A stretch of 64,000 nucleotides of DNA from Algihabitans albus (GTDB lineage Bacteria > Pseudomonadota > Alphaproteobacteria > Kiloniellales > DSM-21159). Below the pieces are notes generated by a model that worked only from the letters and a program-made list of their open reading frames with translations, was not told the origin of the DNA and ran no database searches. The stretch spans positions 124,001-188,000 of the forward strand of contig NZ_QXNY01000002.1 in assembly GCF_003572205.1 (NCBI RefSeq). The letters are read 5' to 3'. Of this stretch, positions 19,596 to 28,159 are shown piece after piece. Both the position numbers and the translations under genes were made by a program. How positions within the stretch are numbered: the first letter of the stretch is position 1; every line of letters begins with the position of its first letter.

Positions 19596-20456
19596 ATGCA
19601 GATCGATCCGCAAAAGGTTCAAGACGTGATTGCCGAGGTGGCCGCCGAGGTCGTGCTGCCGCGCTTTCGCGCGCTCGCGGCCCATGAGGTGCGCGACAAA
19701 GGCGTCAATGACTTCGTGACGGTGGCTGACGAGGAGGCCGAGGCGGCGCTGGCCGAGCGGCTGCCCGGGCTGCTGCCCGGCTCCTGGGTCCTGGGCGAGG
19801 AGATGGTGGCGCGCGGCGAGCTCTCCATGGAGGCCCTTGCGGAGAGCGACGCCCCGGTCTGGGTGGTCGATCCCGTCGACGGGACTTTTAACTTCGCCCA
19901 TGGCGATCCCGCCTTCGCCGTCATCGTCGCGCTTTGCCGGGGTGAGGAAACGCTGGCCGGCTGGATTCACGATCCGGTGCGGAACGTGACCGCGACGGCT
20001 GAGCGGGGCGGCGGGGCCTGGCTGGCCGGGACACGGCTGCGGGTGGCGCCGGCAGGCCCGCCTGCGGATCTCAGCGGCACGCTGCATGCCGGCTTCCGGG
20101 GCCGGGCAACCCTCAAGGCCAAGGTCGACCGTAACCGGGGCAAGGTCCGTCAGGTCCGCAGCCTGCGCTGTTCGGGGCAGGAATACATGCGACTGGCCGC
20201 CGGCGAGACTCACTTCACGCTCTTCAGCAGCACCAAGCCCTGGGATCACCTCGCCGGTGTCCAGCTGCACCAGGAAGCTGGCGGAGCCTCCTCCTTGCTC
20301 GACGGGCGTCCCTACCGGCCGCAGGACGGCCAGGGTATCGGTCTGCTTTCGGCGCCGGACGGGGAGTCCTGGCGGACCCTGCGCGAGACGCTCTTCGGAG
20401 CCGACTGGCGGCCGGAGGATGGAGACGCTCCCGCCGTGCAGGGTGTCTTCTCCTAA
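19596..20456 (+). CDS. Inositol monophosphatase family protein
   Basis: This Mg2+-dependent phosphatase of 286 residues belongs to the FIG/IMPase superfamily. Metal-site motifs are visible: the glutamate in VLGEEMV, WVVDPVDGTFNFAHG (motif DPvDGTxNF) near residue 90, and KPWDHLAGVQL (WDxxAG) near residue 210. Relatives act on inositol phosphates, histidinol phosphate or 3'-phosphoadenosine compounds; the substrate is not resolvable here. Its TAA stop overlaps, tail to tail, with the TAG of the AAA ATPase gene on the other strand (CTAA at 20453-20456). Confidence 0.85.
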   Translation: MQIDPQKVQDVIAEVAAEVVLPRFRALAAHEVRDKGVNDFVTVADEEAEAALAERLPGLLPGSWVLGEEMVARGELSMEALAESDAPVWVVDPVDGTFNFAHGDPAFAVIVALCRGEETLAGWIHDPVRNVTATAERGGGAWLAGTRLRVAPAGPPADLSGTLHAGFRGRATLKAKVDRNRGKVRQVRSLRCSGQEYMRLAAGETHFTLFSSTKPWDHLAGVQLHQEAGGASSLLDGRPYRPQDGQGIGLLSAPDGESWRTLRETLFGADWRPEDGDAPAVQGVFS

Positions 20457-21331
20457 AGCTCGATCGGGCGACCCAGGCGTCCTGCGAGGTCCTGGATGAA
20501 CTGCCAGGCCACACGGCCGGAGCGCGAGCCGCGGGTCACCGACCATTCCTTAGCCTCGGCGTGCAACTGCGCGGGCTCCACCTGCAAGCCGAAGTGGGCG
20601 GCGTAGCCCTCGACCATGGTCAGAAAGGTCTGCTGATCGCAGTTGTGGAATCCGAGCCAGAGCCCGAAGCGGTCGGAGAGACTGACCTTTTCCTCGACCG
20701 CCTCGCCGGGATTGATGGCGGTCGAGCGCTCGTTGTCGATCATGTCTCGGGCCATGAGGTGGCGCCGGTTCGAGGTGGCATAGAACAGCACGTTGGTCGG
20801 TCTGCCTTCGATTCCACCCTCCAGAACGGCCTTCAGCGACTTGTAGCTGGCGTCTTCCTGATCGAAGGAGAGGTCGTCGCAGAACAGCAGGAATCGCCGT
20901 GGCGTCTGATCGCGTAGCAGGTGGAGCAGGCGGGGCAGGGTCGGAATGTCCTCGCGGTGGATCTCCACCAGCGCCAGAGTCGGGTCGAGTTTCAGCGACT
21001 CGTTGACTTGAGCGTGGGCCGCCTTGACCAGCGAGGACTTGCCCATGCCGCGCGCGCCCCAAAGCAGCGCATTGTTCGCCGGCAGCCCGCGCGCGAAGCG
21101 CTCCGTATTGTTCAGCAGCAGTGTCGCTTGCCGGTCGATGCCGACCAGCAGCGGGAAGGCCACCCTGTTGATCTTCGGGACGGGCAATGGCCGTCCGGCC
21201 TCCGCGTCCCAGACGTAGCCGTCGGTGGCGATCTGCTCGGCTTCGCTCTCTTCGGCGGGTGACAGACGCTCCAGCGCCTCCGCGATTCGCGTTAGCAGGG
21301 GCGAAAGCTCTTCGGCATTGGACGGCGGCAT
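20453..21331 (-). CDS. DUF815-family AAA ATPase
   Basis: This 292-residue P-loop ATPase belongs to the DUF815 family found widely in proteobacteria and cyanobacteria, function unknown. The Walker A motif is GARGMGKSSLV, a Walker B-like acidic segment is FLLFCDDLSF, and ATSNRRHL provides the AAA sensor-1 region followed by an arginine-rich RFGLWLGF segment. The N-terminal 80 residues are predicted helical with no catalytic motif. The ATG at 21331 is preferred over a TTG at 21361. It converges on the inositol-phosphatase gene and is divergent from yajC. Confidence 0.85.
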   Translation of the reverse strand: MPPSNAEELSPLLTRIAEALERLSPAEESEAEQIATDGYVWDAEAGRPLPVPKINRVAFPLLVGIDRQATLLLNNTERFARGLPANNALLWGARGMGKSSLVKAAHAQVNESLKLDPTLALVEIHREDIPTLPRLLHLLRDQTPRRFLLFCDDLSFDQEDASYKSLKAVLEGGIEGRPTNVLFYATSNRRHLMARDMIDNERSTAINPGEAVEEKVSLSDRFGLWLGFHNCDQQTFLTMVEGYAAHFGLQVEPAQLHAEAKEWSVTRGSRSGRVAWQFIQDLAGRLGRPIEL

Positions 21332-21567
21332 CGAAAACCCCAAATGAGTCTGGAGATACAACTGGCAGGCGGCCGGGAAGCTAGTCTCCTCGGACAGCCT
21401 CGGTCAATCGGCCGGGGCCGGTTGCGCCGCTTCGGATTTTGCGGGTGAGCGTTGCAAAACCTGGGCGCGCGGCTATAGTCCGCCGGACTTTTCCGACCCG
21501 GTGGCCTGCGAGCGGCGCCTAGCCCGCGCCGTCAGGTCGACTGCGGTGCCAACAAGACGAGGACTCG

Positions 21568-22014
21568 ATGCTGATTTCTCCCGCATATGCTCAGGCCGGC
21601 GGCGCAGACGGTGGTTCTGCTTTGCTGACGTTCCTGCCGCTGATCCTGATTTTCGTGGTTTTCTATTTTCTTCTGATCCGGCCTCAGCAGAAGCGGCAGA
21701 AAGAACATAAGGCGATGGTGCAGGCCCTGCGCCGGGGCGACCGCGTGGTGACGGCCGGCGGTATCTACGGCACGGTCGCCCGCGTCATCTCCGACACCGA
21801 GGTCGATCTGGAGATCGCCGAGGGCGTGAAGGTGCGTATGCTGCGCGGCACGGTGCAGGAGATCGTCGGCAAGGGCCAGCCGGTCGAGCGCGGCAGCAAG
21901 GCACGCGGTCGGAAGAAGGAAGAAGCCGACGAGGCCCAGGACGAAGACGAGTGGGACGGCGAGGACGAGCAGTTGGCCGAGGACGACTCGTCGTCGGACC
22001 GCAAGCGCCGGTAA
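21568..22014 (+). CDS. yajC: Preprotein translocase subunit YajC
   Basis: This small single-pass membrane protein of 148 residues belongs to the SecDF-YajC complex that assists Sec-dependent export. It has a short N-terminus ending AYAQAGG, one hydrophobic helix (residues 19-39), then the family core FLLIRPQQKRQKEHKAMV, GDRVVTAGGIYG and a basic region. The C-terminus is an unusually long, highly acidic tail (EDEWDGEDEQLAEDD) compared with about 110 residues in E. coli. It is followed by secD after 79 bases in the standard order. Confidence 0.95.
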   Translation: MLISPAYAQAGGADGGSALLTFLPLILIFVVFYFLLIRPQQKRQKEHKAMVQALRRGDRVVTAGGIYGTVARVISDTEVDLEIAEGVKVRMLRGTVQEIVGKGQPVERGSKARGRKKEEADEAQDEDEWDGEDEQLAEDDSSSDRKRR

Positions 22015-22093
22015 ACTGGTCGATAAACGAGGCGACCGCTCCCGGCGCAGCGACAATCCCGGCGCCCGGCGTTAAAAAAGGTCTGGAATTTCA

Positions 22094-23662
22094 ATGGTCC
22101 AGTTTTCCCGCTGGCAGCTCATGGCCGTTCTAGCCGTCGTGCTGCTCGGTTTCGCGTTTGCCTTGCCGAACCTCCTGCCGCGACAGATCACCGAAAGTCT
22201 GCCGTCCTGGCTGCCCAATCAGCAGGTAAGTCTCGGCCTCGATCTGCAAGGTGGATCCTCGCTGTTGCTCGAGGTCGACATGGACACGGTTTTCGAGGAG
22301 GAACTGGACAACCTCGTCGACACGGTGCGGAGCGAGCTGCGGCAGGAGCGGATCGGCTACACCGGTCTGCGCAGCGAGGGCGACAGCGTTTTCTTCACGC
22401 TGCGCGATCCCGGCCAGGCGCAGGCGGCACAGGAGGCACTGCTGGTCTTCACCGGCGACGCTCTGCTGCGGATCAACGACAGCACGGGCGAGGGCGAAAT
22501 CGAGCTGACGGCGCAGGTCAAGCAGGAGCGCCAGATCACCGTCCTGCAGCAGTCGATCGAGATCGTGCGCCGCCGGATCGACGAACTGGGCACCCGCGAG
22601 CCGGCCATTCAGCGACAAGGTGAGGAGCGGATCCTGGTCCAGGTGCCCGGCGTCGAGAATCCGGAACGCCTCATCGATCTGTTGGGGCAGACGGCGCAGC
22701 TCAGCTTCCGCATGGTCAACGGCGACGTCCAGCCAGGTATCGACCCTGTCCCGCCGGGCTCCGAACTGCTGCCGATGGAAGACGACGGCATGGGTGCGTC
22801 GCAGATCGTCGTTCGCAAACGGATCCTGGTGTCCGGCGAGAACCTGACCGATGCCCAGCCGACCTTCCAGGACGGCGAACCGGTGGTCAGCTTCCGCTTC
22901 GACTCGACCGGAGCCCAGCGCTTCGGTCAGGTGACGCAGGAGAATGTCGGACGGCCTTTCGCGATCGTACTCGACGAGGCGGTGATCTCGGCGCCGGTCA
23001 TCCGCGAACCGATCCTGGGCGGAAGCGGGGTGATCAGCGGCAGCTTCACGGTTCAGGGCGCGCAAGACCTGGCGCTGCTGCTGCGTGCCGGCGCCCTGCC
23101 GGCACCCTTGACCGTCATCGAACAGCGCTCTGTCGGTCCGGGGCTCGGTGCCGACTCGATTCGGGCCGGCGAATTCGCGGCGGTCCTCGGCCTTCTTCTG
23201 GTCATCGTCTTCATGGGCTCGGCCTATGGCCTCTTCGGCCTCTTCGCCAACGTCGCCCTGATCATCAACCTGATCCTGCTGACGGCTGCGCTCTCCGGGC
23301 TCCAGGCGACGCTGACCTTGCCGGGTATCGCGGGCATCGTGCTGACCATCGGCATGGCGGTGGACGCCAACGTCCTGATCTTCGAGCGCATACGCGAGGA
23401 GGCGCGTCTCGGGCGCGGGCCTGTCTCCGCGATCGATGCGGGCTACAAGCGGGCGATCACCACGATTATCGACTCCAACCTGACGACCCTGATCGCCGCC
23501 TTGCTGCTGTTCCAGTTCGGCTCGGGTCCGATCCGCGGCTTCGCCGTGACACTTGCCATCGGCATTCTTACGTCGATGTTCACGGCCATCATGGTGACCC
23601 GCCTTCTGGTGGTCACCTGGCTGCGCCGCCGGCGCACGCCCGCCAAGGCTCTGCCGATCTGA
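22094..23662 (+). CDS. secD: Protein translocase subunit SecD
   Basis: This membrane protein of 522 residues works with SecF to use proton motive force to complete protein export. Its N-terminal helix is followed by LGLDLQGGSSLLLEVD (family D1 motif) and a large periplasmic domain with IVRRRIDELGTREPAIQRQG. The C-terminal half has five membrane helices with the IAGIVLTIGMAVDANVLIFERIREE motif that carries the conserved Asp-Arg pair. Length fits compact alphaproteobacterial SecD proteins. It lies between yajC and secF (24-base gap). Confidence 0.97.
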   Translation: MVQFSRWQLMAVLAVVLLGFAFALPNLLPRQITESLPSWLPNQQVSLGLDLQGGSSLLLEVDMDTVFEEELDNLVDTVRSELRQERIGYTGLRSEGDSVFFTLRDPGQAQAAQEALLVFTGDALLRINDSTGEGEIELTAQVKQERQITVLQQSIEIVRRRIDELGTREPAIQRQGEERILVQVPGVENPERLIDLLGQTAQLSFRMVNGDVQPGIDPVPPGSELLPMEDDGMGASQIVVRKRILVSGENLTDAQPTFQDGEPVVSFRFDSTGAQRFGQVTQENVGRPFAIVLDEAVISAPVIREPILGGSGVISGSFTVQGAQDLALLLRAGALPAPLTVIEQRSVGPGLGADSIRAGEFAAVLGLLLVIVFMGSAYGLFGLFANVALIINLILLTAALSGLQATLTLPGIAGIVLTIGMAVDANVLIFERIREEARLGRGPVSAIDAGYKRAITTIIDSNLTTLIAALLLFQFGSGPIRGFAVTLAIGILTSMFTAIMVTRLLVVTWLRRRRTPAKALPI

Positions 23663-23686
23663 GCCGTTTCGAGTAGGACCCACGTC

Positions 23687-24661
23687 ATGGCCTTGATCCG
23701 ACTGCTTCCGATCGACCCGAAGCTCGACTTCCTCGGGAAGCGGCAGCTTTTCATGCTGTTCTCCGCCTTTCTGGTCTTGGGATCGATCGGGACCTTCTTC
23801 GTTCAGGGCCTGAACTTCGGGGTCGACTTCCGGGGCGGCATTCTGATGGAGGTGGAAACCGGCGAGCCGGCCGATCTGGGCCAGTTGCGCGCGGACCTTG
23901 GCGACCTCGACCTCGGCGAGATCACGCTTCAGGAATTCGGCGAACCGACCGTGCTGCTGCTCAACATCAGCCGGCAGGACGGCGGTGATGCGGACCAGCG
24001 GGCCGCCATCGAGCTGGTGCAGCAGACGCTGGGCGAGCAGGTGGTCGAATACCGCCGGACCGAGTTCGTCGGACCGAAGGTGGGCGCCGAGCTTCGCCAG
24101 GCCGGTATTTTGGCGACCGTGCTCGCGCTGGGAGCCATCGGCATCTACATCTGGCTGCGGTTCGAGTGGCAGTTCGGCCTGGCGGCGCTGGTTGCCCTGG
24201 CGCATGACGTGATCGCCACCATCGGCTTCTTCGCGATCACTCAGATCGAGTTCAATCTGGCGACCCTCGCGGCCGTCTTGACCATTGCCGGCTATTCGAT
24301 CAACGACACGGTCGTGGTGTTCGACCGTGTCCGCGAGAAGCTCCGAAAATTCAAGAAGATGCCGATGCCGGAGCTGCTCAATCTGGCGATCAACAAGACC
24401 CTGACGCGCACGCTGCTGACCTCCGTGACCACGCTTCTTGCCCTTGTTGCGCTGTCGGTGTTCGGCGGCGAGGTGATCCGTGGCTTCACGATGGGCCTGA
24501 TCTGGGGCGTGGTGATCGGTACCTACTCCTCGGTCGCCCTGGCCGTTCCGCTGCTGCTCTACATGGGCTTGCGGCGCGAACAACTGACCGGCGGAGATGG
24601 CGACGAAGCGCAGACTCTGCCGAAAGGGGCGGTTGAAAGCGGCGCGAAGTCGCCGACCTGA
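23687..24661 (+). CDS. secF: Protein translocase subunit SecF
   Basis: This 324-residue partner of SecD has a first membrane helix near residues 22-42 followed by GLNFGVDFRGGILMEVE. The periplasmic domain includes EFVGPKVGAELRQAG. Five C-terminal helices include the LTIAGYSINDTVVVFDRVREKLR motif. Downstream, five bases after the stop, lies the NDUFAF3-like gene, so the transcript probably continues into it. Confidence 0.97.
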   Translation: MALIRLLPIDPKLDFLGKRQLFMLFSAFLVLGSIGTFFVQGLNFGVDFRGGILMEVETGEPADLGQLRADLGDLDLGEITLQEFGEPTVLLLNISRQDGGDADQRAAIELVQQTLGEQVVEYRRTEFVGPKVGAELRQAGILATVLALGAIGIYIWLRFEWQFGLAALVALAHDVIATIGFFAITQIEFNLATLAAVLTIAGYSINDTVVVFDRVREKLRKFKKMPMPELLNLAINKTLTRTLLTSVTTLLALVALSVFGGEVIRGFTMGLIWGVVIGTYSSVALAVPLLLYMGLRREQLTGGDGDEAQTLPKGAVESGAKSPT

Positions 24662-24666
24662 GAGTC

Positions 24667-25050
24667 ATGAAGGAAGACGATCTCACATCGTCACTGCCGG
24701 AGGGTCGGCAGCTCGTCGAGGGCTACGGACCCGGCCGCTTCACGGTCGCGGGCCAGCTTCACGAGGGCGCGCTCCTGTTGACCATGAACGAGACCAGCGC
24801 CTGGGCCGTGGGCTCGCACGACGAGATCACGCTCGAAAGCTTGGCTTTCATCCTCGACAAGAGCCCGTCCTACGAGGTTCTGCTGATCGGAACCGGCGCC
24901 AAGTCGGTGTTGCTGCCCAAGGCCTTGCGCAGCGCGATTCGGGAGAAGGGACCGGTGGCCGAGTGCATGGGCACCGGCGCCGCGGCGCGGACCTTCAATC
25001 TGCTGCAGACCGAGGGCCGCCGGGTCGCGGCGGCTCTGATCGCCGTCTGA
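24667..25050 (+). CDS. Mth938-like domain (DUF498) protein, NDUFAF3 homologue
   Basis: This 127-residue single-domain protein has the Mth938/DUF498 fold. The family signatures are the LLIGTGAKSVLLP strand-turn and TFNLLQTEGRRVAAALI at the C-terminus, matching the human complex I assembly factor NDUFAF3. It starts five bases after secF, so it is coupled to the protein-export genes. A homologue of another complex I assembly factor, NDUFAF6, lies 0.9 kb downstream. A role in assembling NADH dehydrogenase at the membrane is inferred from family and context, not shown by the sequence. Confidence 0.85.
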   Translation: MKEDDLTSSLPEGRQLVEGYGPGRFTVAGQLHEGALLLTMNETSAWAVGSHDEITLESLAFILDKSPSYEVLLIGTGAKSVLLPKALRSAIREKGPVAECMGTGAAARTFNLLQTEGRRVAAALIAV

Positions 25051-25133
25051 CGAGGCGACTTGACCTCTCGTCGGCTTGGCTCGGCGCGTCGCCTGACAAG
25101 GCGATGAGGATCCAGGGGCGGATCGCTCTGCTC

Positions 25134-25174
25134 AAGAAAAAAGGGCCGGCTCGCATCGAGCCGGCCCTTTCGTT
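25134..25174. terminator. Bidirectional intrinsic terminator between the NDUFAF3-like gene and sodB
   Basis: A perfect 11-base-pair stem (25143-25153 with 25157-25167) with a CAT loop is preceded by AAGAAAAAA and followed by TTTCGTT. Read on the minus strand this gives a strong U-run after the hairpin, 31 bases past the sodB stop; on the plus strand the run is weaker and could end the secDF transcript. Confidence 0.88.
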
Positions 25175-25197
25175 GTCGTCTTCACGGGCAACCTTGC

Positions 25198-25797
25198 TCA
25201 GGCCTTCGCAAAGTTCTCGTTGACGAAATCCCAGTTGACCAGGTTGTCGAAGAAGGACTGGACGTAGTCGGGCCGGCGGTTCTGGTAGTCCAGGTAGTAG
25301 GCGTGCTCCCAGACGTCGACCGTCAGCAGCGGGGTCATGCCGTCGTGCGCCAGCGGGGTATCGGCATCGTCGGTATTGACGATCTCGAGGCCGCCGCCGG
25401 TCTTGACCAGCCAGGTCCAGCCTGAGCCGAAGTTGCCTGCGGCCTTTGCCTTGAACTGACTGACGAAGTCGGCGTAGCTGCCGAAGGCCTTGTCGATGGC
25501 CTCCGCGACGGCACCCTTCGGAGCGCCACCGCCGCCCGGCGCCATGCCGTGCCAGAAGAAGGTGTGGTTCCAGATCTGGGCAGACTGGTTGAACAGGGTC
25601 TTGTCGCCCTTGGCCTTGGCCGCGGCGATCACCTCTTCGACCGGCTTGCCGTCAAGCTCCGTACCCGCGACCAGCTCGTTGGTCTTGGTGATGTAGGCGT
25701 TGTGGTGCTTGCCATGATGGAACTCGAGAGTCTTCGCGGAATAATGGGGCTCGAGCGCGTCCTTGGCATAGGGCAACTCGGGCAATTGGAACGGCAT
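25198..25797 (-). CDS. sodB: Superoxide dismutase, Fe type
   Basis: This 199-residue cytoplasmic enzyme converts superoxide to peroxide and oxygen. Metal ligands are His27 (EFHHGKHH), His in IWNHTFFW, and Asp and His in DVWEHAYYLDY. The glutamine in SAQIWNHTFFW corresponds to the Gln69 position typical of iron enzymes, so Fe is favoured, though cambialistic use cannot be excluded. I placed the start at 25797, which has AAGGAGAG upstream and matches the family N-terminus; the frame extends to 25860. It is transcribed against the flanking genes and ends at a bidirectional terminator. Confidence 0.96.
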   Translation of the reverse strand: MPFQLPELPYAKDALEPHYSAKTLEFHHGKHHNAYITKTNELVAGTELDGKPVEEVIAAAKAKGDKTLFNQSAQIWNHTFFWHGMAPGGGGAPKGAVAEAIDKAFGSYADFVSQFKAKAAGNFGSGWTWLVKTGGGLEIVNTDDADTPLAHDGMTPLLTVDVWEHAYYLDYQNRRPDYVQSFFDNLVNWDFVNENFAKA

Positions 25798-25976
25798 GAC
25801 GTCTCTCCTTACGTCGATCATATTGGCCAGGATGGAAATCCGGTGAGCGCGGTTGCGCATTGGATCGTTCGCGTGTTTTACCGCGACCGGCCCCGCTTAC
25901 ATAGGCGAAGGTACGCTTATGTGAACCATTTGAATTCTATGGGGTTCCATGTCCACTGCGACGTTCGGGCGCTGCG

Positions 25977-26825
25977 ATGCCCAGTAACGCTCTTTCCTAC
26001 TGCGCTCAGGAGGTCCGGACGCGCGACCGCGACCGCTTTCTGGCTTGCCTTTTCGCGCCGGCCGAGCGGCGCGAAGCCCTGTTCGCCCTCTATGCCTTCA
26101 ACCTGGAGGTGGCCAAGACCGCGGAGCTCGTCAGCGAGCCGACGCTCGGTCAAATCCGCCTGCAGTGGTGGCGCGAGGCGCTGGATCAGATTTATCTGGG
26201 CGGGCCTGTGCGTGAGCACCAGGTGGTCGAGCCCTTGGCGGCGGCCATCCGCGATCGCGGTCTCGAGCGCGCGGCTTTCGAGCGTCTGCTGGAGGCCCGC
26301 GAGGCCGATCTCGACCCGGCGGCGCCCTCGGACCTCGCCGCGCTGGAGCGCTACGCCGAAGGAACCAGCGCGACGCTGCAGAGGCTGGCCCTGACCGTTC
26401 TCGGCTGCGAGGGGGAGGCCGCGCAGGCAGCCGCCCGACATGTCGGCGTCGCCTGGGCCCTGACCGGTCTGTTGCGGGCGGTGCCGTTCCATGCGCGCCA
26501 GAAACGGCTTTACCTGCCGGAAGATCATCTTGCCGTGACCGGGGTGAAAATCGCCGAGCTGTTCGAGCTGCAAAGCTCCGATGCGCTCACCGGCGTGGTC
26601 ATGCGCCTGGCGAAACGGGCGCGAGAACACCTGGCTGAAGCCCGTCACCGGCACCGCGAGGTCTCGCGGGAGGCTTTGCCGGCTCTGCTGCCGGCGCGCT
26701 TGGCCGACGGCTATCTGACACGGCTGGAGCGATCCGGTTTCGATCCCTTCGATTCGCGGGTTCAGATGGCATTGCCGAACCGCGCCCTGCGGCTGTGGTG
26801 GGCGGCGGCCCGGAACCGATACTGA
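25977..26825 (+). CDS. Squalene/phytoene synthase-fold protein, NDUFAF6 homologue
   Basis: This 282-residue protein has the squalene/phytoene synthase fold (LYAFNLEVAKTAELVSEP, QWWREALDQIYLG, RLYLPEDHL). The catalytic aspartate motifs are missing: the usual DxxxD position reads FNLEVAKTAEL, and the second (NxxRDxxxD) reads LTGLLRAVPFHAR. This matches NDUFAF6, the complex I assembly factor, rather than an active prenyltransferase. It sits downstream of the secDF-NDUFAF3-like genes, separated by the opposing sodB. It is therefore unlikely to be a hopanoid or carotenoid gene, and no such genes are nearby. Confidence 0.8.
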   Translation: MPSNALSYCAQEVRTRDRDRFLACLFAPAERREALFALYAFNLEVAKTAELVSEPTLGQIRLQWWREALDQIYLGGPVREHQVVEPLAAAIRDRGLERAAFERLLEAREADLDPAAPSDLAALERYAEGTSATLQRLALTVLGCEGEAAQAAARHVGVAWALTGLLRAVPFHARQKRLYLPEDHLAVTGVKIAELFELQSSDALTGVVMRLAKRAREHLAEARHRHREVSREALPALLPARLADGYLTRLERSGFDPFDSRVQMALPNRALRLWWAAARNRY

Positions 26826-26871
26826 CCTCGGAACCGATACTCTTTACGGCGGGCGAGGACCGCCGAAAGCA

Positions 26872-26903
26872 CGGCGCCCGCGGGAAGTTGCCCGCGGGCG
26901 CCG
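26872..26903. terminator. Terminator-like hairpin between convergent genes
   Basis: A perfect 13-base-pair GC-rich stem (26872-26884 with 26891-26903) with a six-base loop lies in the 102-base gap between the convergent NDUFAF6-like and binding-protein genes. No proper T-run follows on either strand, so it may block or stabilise 3' ends without being a canonical rho-independent terminator. Confidence 0.6.
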
Positions 26904-26927
26904 GCAATCGCACGCAACGGAACGCGA

Positions 26928-28148
26928 CTACATGTCGGGCGCGAGCACCTCGCGGGTGACGATCTCGCCGCCTTCGATGGCCCAGAACGCGAAGGTGCCG
27001 GGCACGTCGCCCTTGGCATCGAAATCCTGGCTGCCGCCGGCGCCGACGTAGTCGACGTCCTCTCCGGCCGCGATCGTGGCCTTCGCCTTCTCCCATTCGC
27101 CCGGCAGAATCTCGACGCCGGGTGCGCTGGAGACCTCGCGCAGGGCGTCGCGGATCGCCGTGCCGTCGGTGGAGCCGGCCTTTTCAATCGCTAAAGCCAG
27201 GACGAAAGCGGCATCGTAGGCCGTGTCGATAAAGGGTTTCGGCGGCAACTCGCCGTACTCCGCCTCGTAGGCATCGCGGAAGGTGACCGCGGCGGGGCTG
27301 TCCGCGACGGCTTGCGGAGCGGTGCCGATCGAACCGTCCATGAAGTCCGCGCCGATCGCCGAGATCACGTCGGGCGTCTTCATGCCGTCGGTGAAGATGA
27401 AGGAGTCGAAGAAGCCTCCCTCGAGCGACTGCCGAAGGATGGCTACGCCGTTTTCGGGATAGCCGATCAGAACCAGAGCCTCGGCCCCGTCGCCGGCTGC
27501 GTTCTGCAACTCGCCGCGGTAGGAGGCGTTGCCCGGCTCGTAGGCCAGGTTGGCGGCGATCGTTCCGCCATTGGCCTCGAAGGCTCCGGTGAAGGCGGTC
27601 GCCAAGCCTTCGCCGTAATCGTTGTTGATGTAGAGCACCGAGACCGTATCGAAGCCTTCGGTCTTGGCGACCTGCGCCAGCACCACGCCCTGCAGGCTGT
27701 CCGCCGGCACCGTGCGGAAGAAGAAGTCCTTGTCGTCGATGTCGCTGAGCACCGGGGCCGTCGAAGCGCTGGACACCTGTGGGATGCCGAGCGGTCCGGT
27801 CACGGAGGTGGCGACGGGCCCCGAGTTCCCCGACGAGAGGGCCCCGACGATGGCGATGACGCTATCGACGTTCACCAGCTTCTGAGCGGCGTCGACAGCC
27901 GTTTGAGCCGCAGTTTGGGTATCGCCGACAACAACGGTGAGCGTGCGGTCGTCGAGCAGCCCGCCCTGTGCGTTGATCTCCTTCAGCGCCAGTTCGATCC
28001 CGGACAGCGACGAGGGGCCGAAAGCCTGCAGGTCGCCGGTCATCGGCATCAGGGCGCCGATTTTGACGTCTTGTGCGGCAGCCGGGCCGGTGGCGAGCAG
28101 TATGCCTGCCAGACCGGCAAGGGCTAGCGATGACTTGCCGAACGTCAT
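26928..28148 (-). CDS. Branched-chain amino acid-type ABC transporter substrate-binding protein
   Basis: This periplasmic binding protein of 406 residues is of the LivK/peripla_BP_6 type. A signal peptide is clear: a basic start, hydrophobic core LALAGLAGILLA, and cleavage near AAAQD. The mature start VKIGALMPMTGDLQAFG and the GGLLDDRTLTVVVGDTQT segment are typical of the family. The ligand could be a branched-chain amino acid, amide or other small molecule. No permease or ATPase genes are adjacent, so it is an orphan. A 12-base tandem repeat lies just upstream of its Shine-Dalgarno (GGGAG). Confidence 0.88.
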   Translation of the reverse strand: MTFGKSSLALAGLAGILLATGPAAAQDVKIGALMPMTGDLQAFGPSSLSGIELALKEINAQGGLLDDRTLTVVVGDTQTAAQTAVDAAQKLVNVDSVIAIVGALSSGNSGPVATSVTGPLGIPQVSSASTAPVLSDIDDKDFFFRTVPADSLQGVVLAQVAKTEGFDTVSVLYINNDYGEGLATAFTGAFEANGGTIAANLAYEPGNASYRGELQNAAGDGAEALVLIGYPENGVAILRQSLEGGFFDSFIFTDGMKTPDVISAIGADFMDGSIGTAPQAVADSPAAVTFRDAYEAEYGELPPKPFIDTAYDAAFVLALAIEKAGSTDGTAIRDALREVSSAPGVEILPGEWEKAKATIAAGEDVDYVGAGGSQDFDAKGDVPGTFAFWAIEGGEIVTREVLAPDM

Positions 28149-28159
28149 GTCTCAATCTC

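Noticed and set aside
22130-24583. Very long minus-strand open frame (817 codons) opposite secD and secF
   Set aside because: It is a shadow of GC-rich coding on the other strand, rich in Gln, Arg and Asp, with no domain.
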